From Capitella teleta (taxonomy: Eukaryota > Annelida > Polychaeta > Capitellidae), in contig KB293181.1 in NCBI GenBank assembly GCA_000328365.1, positions 5,635 through 69,634 of the forward strand: a stretch of 64,000 nucleotides of DNA, written 5' to 3'. Each line of letters opens with the position of its first letter. Positions within the stretch are counted from its first letter, which is position 1. The position numbers and the translations under genes are program-made. The notes under the pieces are model-generated. The model was given only the letters and a program-made list of their open reading frames with translations. It was not told the origin of the DNA and did not search any database. Of this stretch, positions 56,526 through 64,000 are shown piece after piece.

Positions 56526-58573
56526 ATGGAGTCGTCTGCAAGCAACAATATTCCGCAGAATTCGAGTTACGTTCAATCAGACGCCCTGGCCAAGGTATGC
56601 GGGCAGATATACATGCGTTTACATGTAGCTCTCTTTTAGATCGTTATTTAGGTTTGTTATTTGGATTGTTTATCCATTAATGATTAAAGTAACCGAAGTG
56701 ACGACTCAGTGAGTGAGTCAGTCGTCTCGGCGACTGTCAGTGTCACTCACTCACTGTCACTGTGACTGTCGTGACTGTCACTGTCAGTCACTCAGTGACT
56801 GACTGACTCACACTCCCTGACGATTACTACGGTTAGCACCATTCCGTAGCCATAATCTGTGGCGATGAATTATCAATATAGAGACTTGGAACGAGATTAC
56901 CTGACAGTTCGACCTGCGACTATTACTCACTCACTGACTGTCACTGACCGGACTTTGACGCTGACTGCCACTGTAACTGTTGCTGCCACCAGGTCACGCA
57001 GCCTCGCTTTCGGTGGGTTTGTTACTGTGGCTCACATGCTGATTGGGAAATGTATTTTGTATCAGGCGTGGAACCTGGTTACGCTTGTGCAAATGGAGGG
57101 AACACACTCGTTAACCAGATCAATAGGCCTGGAATTAAAAAGAAGAAGTCAAATGACCGTTTTCCTCATTGGCAGGGCTCATTGATGGAGCCTTGTAATG
57201 CTCACTTGTGTGTAAAGGCCAAAGGGACTCATGTAAGTCAGCCGCTTCTTATTAATTAGTTTTATCTGCTAATATCAGATGCATCGTATAATGTTTCTCT
57301 CTGCTGACCTACAATGTCACGGTAAACCAATTTAAATCTGTGATTGATCTCATTTTGCCTGACCACCTGTGACACCTTATTTTAATATAATTGCTGGAAA
57401 AATATCATGGCAAAAAGGGAAGCATTCCTCTCCTGTGATAAGCTGTTGATGTCATGGAAATAAGTGATGCGGTTGCCGTGACGTTAATGACTGAGGGCAC
57501 TAGCCCCTCCCTCTCCTTTAGTGACCCATTCTTCCCTCCTTCCAGGGTGCTGCCAATCCAGATGAGTTCACTGATCTTTCGCTCGAGATGGTCGAAGCGG
57601 CACAGGAAAAAAAAACACGTGTTCCACGCAGAATTCTTCACTTCAGCGACGGCATTCTGGAAGAGTACTCGACCGAGGAGGAGGAATCCGAGGATGAAAT
57701 GGATGCAATCAACCCAGTAAGTCATGTGACCCAGTGAGTCATGTGACCCAGTAAGTCATGTGACCCAGTCAGTCATGATTCGTATGATCATTTTTTGTTT
57801 ACTAACTCCTCAGTGATCTAACAACTGTTTATGTTCTTCAATTCTTCAAATCTCTAAATTTTTATAGATATAGGAGTACANNNNNNNNNNNNNNNNNNNN
57901 NNNNNNNNNNNNNNNNNNNNNNNNNNNNNNNNNNNNNNNNNNNNNNNNNNNNNNNNNNNNNNNNNNNNNNNNNNNNNNNNNNNNNNNNNNNNNNNNNNNN
58001 NNNNNNNNNNNNNNNNNNNNNNNNNNNNNNNNNNNNNNNNNNNNNNNNNNNNNNNNNNNNNNNNNNNNNNNNNNNNNNNNNNNNNNNNNNNNNNNNNNNN
58101 NNNNNNNNNNNNNNNNNNNNNNNNNNNNNNNNNNNNNNNNNNNNNNNNNNNNNNGCTTTCAGAGCACCCTCTCCTGGTTTCCCTGGCTGAGGCACCAGTT
58201 CGGTTCACTTGCGTACAGTACTTTCTCCGGTGAGTACGTGAAGCACTTGCGTCGAATAAATTGAAATGTTCACAGCCGCTGACGTCTGTGGAGAGAAACT
58301 GGCGTGGTTCTTTGGGATTACGTCTCCAAAGTATCAATACGCGATTGATGAGTACAATCGTATGCGGAAGGAGGTTAGTGAAAAAGAAGAAAAAAAAATA
58401 TATGTAATTCTGTCCTGTCTCAGGAGGAAGAAGAAAAACAGCGAGATGAGCGAGAGAAGGAAGCAGAAAGGAGAAGAATGGGAGACTGTCTGTCAGGCGT
58501 GGAAAGTGCTCTCCCAGCTGAGCTGACCAACAAGGGGGTGGACAACGAGGGCTACTCTCACGATAAATTCTGA
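56526..58573 (+). CDS. FAM177 family protein
   Basis: Conserved small animal protein of uncertain biochemical role; human FAM177A1 is Golgi-associated. Exons: 56526-56594, 57546-57716, 58163-58229, 58276-58373, 58424-58573; 184 aa. Recognition rests on RVPRRILHFSDGILEEYSTE (human RRVIHFVSGETMEEYSTDED), LSWFPWLR (human LTWGPYLWF) and VCGEKLAWFFGITSPKYQYA (human FLGEKLASLFGISTPKYQYA), followed by an acidic/charged helix. Intron 2 contains the 274-base gap, but aligning ...INP to STLSW leaves no room for a missing exon. The intron 2 donor lies in a tandem repeat. Poly(A) signal AATAAA is at about 58760. Vertebrates have A1 and B copies; this appears ancestral to both. Confidence 0.9.
56699..56815. 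repeat. Self-complementary GTGAC/GACTG minisatellite in FAM177 intron 1
   Basis: Runs of GTGACTGTCACTGTCAGTCA and GACTGACTGACTCAC with both orientations mixed, so the tract is rich in short inverted repeats. It includes TGAGTCA and TGACTCA heptamers. A related patch occurs at 56930-56985. Confidence 0.7.
57717..57777 (+). repeat. 17-bp tandem repeat carrying the FAM177 intron 2 donor
   Basis: GTAAGTCATGTGACCCA is repeated from 57717, 57734 and 57751, then decays at 57768 (GTCAGTCATG). Each full unit begins with a usable donor preceded by CCCA, so three near-equal 5' splice sites lie in a row. Confidence 0.9.
57881..58154. other. Assembly gap (274 N)
   Basis: Unsequenced bases inside FAM177 intron 2, directly before the acceptor CTTTCAG of the third exon. 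Confidence 0.99.
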
Positions 58574-59639
58574 GAACGCTGCTTCTGAAATCGAATGTCT
58601 GTGATATGATTACGCTGGTGATTCAACGGTTCATTTGTGCACTATGTGAAAAGTTCTTTCTTGCCGAATCTCATTTTATATGATCCCATTGAGGAATATC
58701 CCCTCGATTGTTTGTCAATGGTGGTTTGTTCCAGCGGCACAATTATTCTTCTCAGTTTCAATAAAAATTAAATTGAGGCTTGTTTTCTTTATAATCAGCA
58801 TATTATAGAAAACATCAAATAAATACTTTTGATTCTGCTATCAAAATTGGCTGAATCGTTTATTTATGCTGTTTATGAGAAAAAACCTGTCTCAGTTTCT
58901 TAGTGTAAGTACTCCAGGAATCCTTATTCATGATATTTGGCGATCAACACAAAACCGGAAATATGAAAGCAAAATTGACTTTGAATAAATGTAGATCGGT
59001 TGCATGTGACATCACACAAAATATTCCATTTATGAATAAAGAATAAACTTATTTTTCATTAAGACATCTACTTTTAACTGTTTTTTTTTTAACTTTTTTT
59101 TTTCCCCCTCTTTCTCTTTGTTTTTATTCTGAACATGAAGTTTCATTCATTTCCTCCTGAAATTACTCTTTATTTTTGTGTGGTCAAGATTGGAAGATAT
59201 GTTTTTTTTTTCTGTTTTGTTTAAATTATTTCTTGAGTGTTTTTTTGTTGTTTGTTTTGTTTTGTATTATAATGATTATTGTAAATAATAATAACATGTA
59301 TGACATTTTATGTATGGCATTTTGTGGAACTCAGGATATAATAGAAAAATAAACAAAAATCTGTAATAATTTCATTAAACAGAGTTCTGTGTTTTTTTTA
59401 TTCGTTTATGTTGTGTTGCAAATTTAATCAATTTATTAAGGCATCTAATTCAATATTATTGTTGTGTGGAAAAATGTCAATTCAATTGTCATTGTGATTT
59501 TGAGCAACCCCATATTTCGGTGTAATCATAGCGTAACGCATGTTTGTTTACATGTTAGAATTCACAGCCGTGAAACTGTCCCATGTGATTTTGTGTTTAC
59601 GTCAAGTGCGGTCGGCTGAATGCGCCGAATGAAGCGGCG
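58574..59639. other. FAM177 3' UTR and SRF upstream region
   Basis: AT-rich with T runs (59080-59105, 59198-59212). AATAAA at 58760-58765 probably ends FAM177; further AATAAA copies follow. No other gene seen. Confidence 0.5.
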
Positions 59640-59691
59640 CCATATTTGGCCTTCGAAGCCTTATTTGGTACAAAAAAGTCGCCATAAATGG
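59640..59691. promoter_or_regulatory. Triple CArG-box cluster upstream of SRF
   Basis: Three perfect CC(A/T)6GG sites: CCATATTTGG (59640-59649), CCTTATTTGG (59659-59668) and CCATAAATGG (59682-59691), spaced 19 and 23 bp start to start. They lie 320-370 bp before the SRF ATG. An Sp1-like GGGCGG follows at 59697-59702. The vertebrate SRF promoter is autoregulated through CArG boxes, so the same is inferred here. Confidence 0.85.
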
Positions 59692-60007
59692 AAAATGGGC
59701 GGAGGCGTCTGCCTTTCAAATGTGCTTCGGCTAAAATAGCTCCTCATCAATTCGTCATCAACTTTTAAATAAATAGATATTATAACCAACTAGGAAGCAC
59801 AATTCGATTAAAATTACGTATTTAATCATAATATTTTGTTTAAATTTAAACAAAATAAAAATTAGATATCATTGTCCAAAAAAGGAAAATGGCGAGTATT
59901 CGTGCGCGGAGTGAAGCGGTCCCCAGTCACTTCTTCGTTTTCTACTACGATATTCAGCTGATCGCTGTTCGCTGATCGTAAATCGAATCAAACTCGTCGT
60001 CGTCATC

Positions 60008-63000
60008 ATGTCGCACGGATCAACTGGACCAACTCTCCAGTTCGTCAACGAGACGGACACCATCATCCAAGAGAGCAATGGCGACCTCCTATACACTGCA
60101 GGCTTGAAGCGGAGCCTGGATGACAGCGATTCGGACGACAGTGGAGTACAGAATCATCATGTTCTACAGAACGCAGCCTCCGTCGGAATTTCACACGGAA
60201 TGAATCCGAAGCCAGGCAAGAAGACCAAGGGAAGGGTCAAGATCAAGATGGAGTTCATTGAAAATAAACTCAGGCGCTACACGACATTTAGCAAAAGGAA
60301 AACCGGAATTATGAAAAAGGTAAATACGCTCATACGAGGGTTGTTGAGGTAATTAATTATGATAATTATATGAATCAGATACCAAATATGGATAACTCGC
60401 TTCAAATACCCTTCATCGACGATATTTTTTATTGAACAGTTTTTTTTTTCTTTTTCTTTTTATATATCATATAGAATATTTTTGACTAACTTGTTGTTTT
60501 TGGATCCAATTTCTCGTATTAAAAAAATTGAATAAATTGACAATACATCTGAAGCAGCTTAAATCTTTCAACAAATAAAATGCATTCGATATATTCATTG
60601 AAATAAAAAATAATATACAATGTTATTTCTTTAAAACCATGTAAAAAAAAATAATTTTCACAAAGGAAATATGGTTATAGCTATAAATGAAACTTTTCCT
60701 TTTATTCAATTTTCTTCTCTTAGGCGTACGAATTGTCCACCTTGACCGGCACACAGGTCATGTTGCTCGTGGCCAGCGAGACTGGTCACGTGTATACATT
60801 CGCCACACGCAAACTGCAGCCCATGATAACGAGTGATAGCGGGAAAGCCCTCATCCAGACCTGTCTGAATTCGCCCGACGGCAACGCTCCGGTCGGCGCC
60901 ACCCCCCACGCCAACGACCAAAGGATGAACCCAACCGGTTTCGAAGAACCCGAACTCAGCTACGGACCGGTTTCCGAAGATGAGATTCCTACGACTGCCA
61001 AGGTGATTTTAATATTTAAAGTTGTTTTGGAATTAAATGCAGTTTGTCTGACACCTAATTTGGTTAATAAGTCTCCGTCAAGGTTGTCAGAATTAAACGC
61101 GATTTCTCTGCCATCTTTCAAACGCATATTTTAATCTTAGCCGTGAAATGTCGGCCTCATGCTACGATCTCCATTTACTGATTATCATCTCATTTGCATA
61201 TTATCTATGCATATTCATGTTCCCTTGGGAGTTGGCGCCAAGCGGTAACCGGAGAAGACGTGATATTTATGCTTTATCTCCCTCTCCACCAAACTCTTCG
61301 ATCATTCGAGATAGTCTTTCGACGCCCGATTTAGCGCGAGTTCTTTTGGCTGCTTTTCGCGCGCGCCACTCGGAAGCGAACCTTTTGAACGAACTTGTAC
61401 AAAGTTCATACGCGGTGCAGAAATATGGCGAAGCTTCGGTTTGGCCTTGTAGGTTAAGCGGTTAGCTTGTACGCCGATCTTCCCGTAAATGCCACGCGCT
61501 ACGTTAGAACCCAGATCTGTGCTATACGATCTTGCGATGTATGGTCGGCAGTTTTGTTAAAGTTTCTAAGATTTAAAAATCTACTTTTCAATCGCAGCGG
61601 AAAGTCCTTTTTAATTGAATGATTAATTAGTCGGTTAAAACGCCGAACACGTTTTTTTTTTTTTTTTTCATTGTCGACAATGGCTTCAAACAAGTTGAAA
61701 GAACACTCTGGAATTCTTGTTCTTTATGTTTAAAACTTGGCACTTAGACATGATTAAACAAGTTGGAACTACGCCCACATTTCTGTGAACACAGGATGTG
61801 TGGCGTCTTTGAGAGCATTTTCTCCCATGGGAATTGCCTTTCAAATGGTTCTGCGCTGAGGATATGGGATGCTGATATATTTGGCTGGTGTAGGTAACAG
61901 CGAGCGGTCTTCGCAGATTGATTCCAGCTGTTGTTGAATGTCAGCGGTTGACAGCTAACTGCATGACGGATGATTCCGCCTCCCGACCCCCCTCTGATCT
62001 CATTAAAGGGCTTATCTTTCGTGAGGTTGTCTTTGGAAGTTTTATCGGAAACTTTTCCAAAGCGGAGTTAACCAGCATCTTGTATTTGCGAACGCAGCGC
62101 TCCTTTAGCTGCCGGCGCGTCCCTAACTTTGTTTATCCTGGCGTCTGTCAGTCGCCAGCTGCAGCTCATCCCCATGGCAACGCGAACTTTTATCCCAAGT
62201 CTGCGCTGAGCATCTCCCGGCCCAAATATCCCCCCGCAGCGCACTCGCTTTAGGCTGCTCTCCTTCAACGCCCCCCCTCCCCCTCATCCCATTTTGACCT
62301 CTTTCCTCTCGAGAAGTTCTTTCTTGTACTTGTGCCATAAAAATGCGAACCTTGGCCGCGGTTCCGCTGCCGATGCTAAGAGAGGAATTTTATGGCAGAC
62401 TTTTCAATATGGCAACATTCCCCCGCGCTCCTTGTAAGCGTGGCATATATTTCCAATGCGGTTTAATCTGCGCGTTTTCTTACTGTGCGAATGTTCAGAG
62501 CAACGTATTTACTGCGTACATCTTTGTGCAAGTAACATCTAAAACTCAGTTAAGGATTCACACTCCGAGCGGTTGATTGTGTGCACACACGTTTTCCGAT
62601 CTCCTTAGTTTAAGAGATCTGAGGGAGGCTTCTGGTAATTCGCGGCCAGATTTAACCTAACAGCAGGCCACGCCCTTTCGCTAAATTCGCTAATAGCTGA
62701 AACATCATTCGGGCATCCGTTTAATATGGTACAGGCGGAAAAGTTCGCCAAATGCTCATAACGTTATGATTGCCGACCAATCATCGGAGCCGGATCTACT
62801 TTTGAGTGCGTTATGATTCAAATGCTGTAATGAAATCTCAATGCGTTATGATCGTGTTTCAGGGCGGTCTTCAATACGTGCAAGCAGCGTCCACACCGGA
62901 ACCAGCGCCCCCTGCCGTGCACATCCAGAACTGCTCCTCCCCTCAACCAGCTCACTCCAAACCCCCAACGCCCAACTACACCATGCAGAACCAGTCTCCA

Positions 63001-63742
63001 CCAACCAACAACAACGCCAAAGCAGCCGCCCCGAATATGTCCATGCAGCTTCCGAGTGGGAGCATCCTGCTTCCCCAGAGTGGTGAGTGTAGCTCACTCC
63101 CTCGCTGCTCCTCTTAACCCTCTTTACAGCTCTTCAGCCTGGCACTCCGATCGCGTTCAGTCCCGCTTCCTTCGCTCAGTCAGCCAACACGCCCACGCAG
63201 CAGGCCATCTATCGTATCCCTACTCCAGCCCCGGGTCAGGTGGTTTCCCTGCCTGGCTTCCCCCCTGGGGCACAGTCGTCGGCCTCTCCCATGCCCCCGT
63301 CGGCTGCGGCCACGTCTTCAGCCGCTTATATTCCCCAGCCGATCGCCATGGTTTCCGGAACAACCACGTCAAACGCCCCCCAAACACCAGGTGGCTTCAT
63401 GTATCAGACGCCTCAGGGAATGGTCTACGCCCCTAGTCCCGGTACCCTTCCCGAGGGCTACAACTTCATCATGCCCCAAAACGCAGCCTCCCGTGACCAG
63501 CAGAATGGTAAGTAACTTCCAATATATAATCTAATTTTCCCAAAAATTCAAATTGAAATTTTTATTATGATAATTTTTCATTGAAATTTCATATGGATAT
63601 TTTTGCTGTTTTTGCAGGAATTCCTCAGCAGTTTATCACAATTCCCGTGTCGTCTTTAGCAACCTCCACGGCTCAAATGTTGCAGGCGCAACCAGATCTA
63701 CTCAACGCAACAGATCTGTCAAAACCCAGAGACGTGAAGTGA
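60008..63742 (+). CDS. SRF: Serum response factor, MADS-box transcription factor
   Basis: Nuclear dimeric factor that binds CArG boxes with myocardin/MRTF or TCF partners to drive cytoskeletal, muscle and immediate-early genes. Exons: 60008-60319, 60724-61002, 62863-63082, 63130-63507, 63618-63742; 437 aa (human 508). The MADS box starts near residue 70 (GKKTKGRVKIKMEFIENKLR, RYTTFSKRKTGIMKKAYELS) and continues TLTGTQVMLLVASETGHVYT, FATRKLQPMITSDSGKALIQ and TCLNSPD through the SAM extension to about residue 160. The core is almost identical to vertebrate SRF. The split of the MADS box between exons 1 and 2 just before AYELS is the same as in human as I recall. The C-terminal part is Pro/Gln/Ser-rich and poorly conserved, the usual activation domain. 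CArG boxes upstream and one in intron 1 (60382-60391) suggest feedback. The start at 60008 is the first ATG of the frame and gives an acidic N-tail. Confidence 0.96.
60382..60391. promoter_or_regulatory. CArG-box match in SRF intron 1
   Basis: CCAAATATGG, a perfect CC(A/T)6GG site 62 bp inside intron 1. Alone it could be chance; near the upstream triple cluster it is a reasonable additional SRF site. Confidence 0.4.
62756..62851. promoter_or_regulatory. Cluster of TGCGTTATGA motifs in SRF intron 2
   Basis: A perfect 14-bp palindrome TCATAACGTTATGA (62756-62769) and two TGCGTTATGA copies (62807-62816, 62842-62851) lie in the 100 bp before exon 3. This is the densest group of the dispersed motif. 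Confidence 0.45.
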
Positions 63743-64000
63743 TTGAAGATCTTTATTTTATTGCTCTGGCAGCGTTGTCTTTCTGACTGACTTTTCATCT
63801 CCTATGTTAAAGAATTTTTTTTTTTTTTTCAGAATTTTTTTCATTTTTTAAAAATAGATTTTTATATATATTTTGAACAACCATTTAGAGAGAGAATTTT
63901 TGATCGTTTAGAATAACCATCATTCCATCATCATCATCATCGTTGTCATCATAACATCCTATAGTCGGATCTCACACTAATTTCATATGCACAGTGTATC
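63743..64000 (+). other. SRF 3' UTR start
   Basis: Sequence after the SRF stop codon: T runs (63817-63830) and an ATC trinucleotide repeat (63924-63950). The poly(A) site is not within view. Confidence 0.5.

Noticed and set aside
59731-59739. MEF2 site near SRF (CTAAAATAG)
   Set aside because: It is one base short of the CTA(A/T)4TA(G/A) consensus.
61148-61465. 105-codon open frame inside SRF intron 2
   Set aside because: Starts with a hydrophobic stretch but resembles no family I know, lies wholly within an intron, and has no splice or promoter support.

Overview
The window is nuclear DNA from an invertebrate animal. The genes have spliced GT-AG introns, many of them only 47-56 nt, and they are dense (eight recognisable protein-coding genes in 64 kb). 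The host genes are single-copy metazoan genes that vertebrates keep as several ohnologs. The spaces between them hold degraded CR1/L2-like LINE pieces, tRNA-derived SINEs and AT-rich filler with homopolymer runs. I cannot name the species. There are two assembly gaps (17608-17657 and 57881-58154).

Layout, left to right: alpha-actinin (+, 455-10121); DZANK1 (-, 11659-16891), convergent with it; PET117, a cytochrome c oxidase assembly factor (+, 19760-21427); a mixed-lineage kinase MAP3K (-, 22480-32520), with a 6.1-kb first intron holding a GC-rich island; pecanex (+, 36030-45522); a PPM1A/B-type protein phosphatase (-, 46702-48032); a LINE-rich intergenic block (48.9-56.4 kb); a FAM177 family gene (+, 56526-58573); and serum response factor SRF (+, 60008-63742). 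A fossil LTR-retrotransposon integrase piece lies near 35.1-35.5 kb.

Functional links are inferred. SRF is the classic regulator of actin-cytoskeleton genes such as alpha-actinin, and three perfect CArG boxes in 52 bp lie just upstream of SRF itself, which suggests autoregulation. MLK kinases feed the JNK/p38 cascades and PPM1A/B phosphatases switch such cascades off. PET117 and DZANK1 are mitochondrial and ciliary/trafficking genes whose adjacency matches my recollection of human 20p11.23. ACTN, MLK and PCNX paralogues travel together on human 14q24, 1q42 and 11q13, so the window seems to preserve a pre-vertebrate linkage block.

The observations most worth following are: a tandem pair of equal-length, frame-exclusive CH2 exons in alpha-actinin; the SRF CArG cluster; two genes whose 5' splice site sits inside a tandem duplication; a pecanex gene lacking a conserved membrane block; a dispersed TGCGTTATGATT motif; and SINE insertions with intact target-site duplications that define a shared 3' tail.
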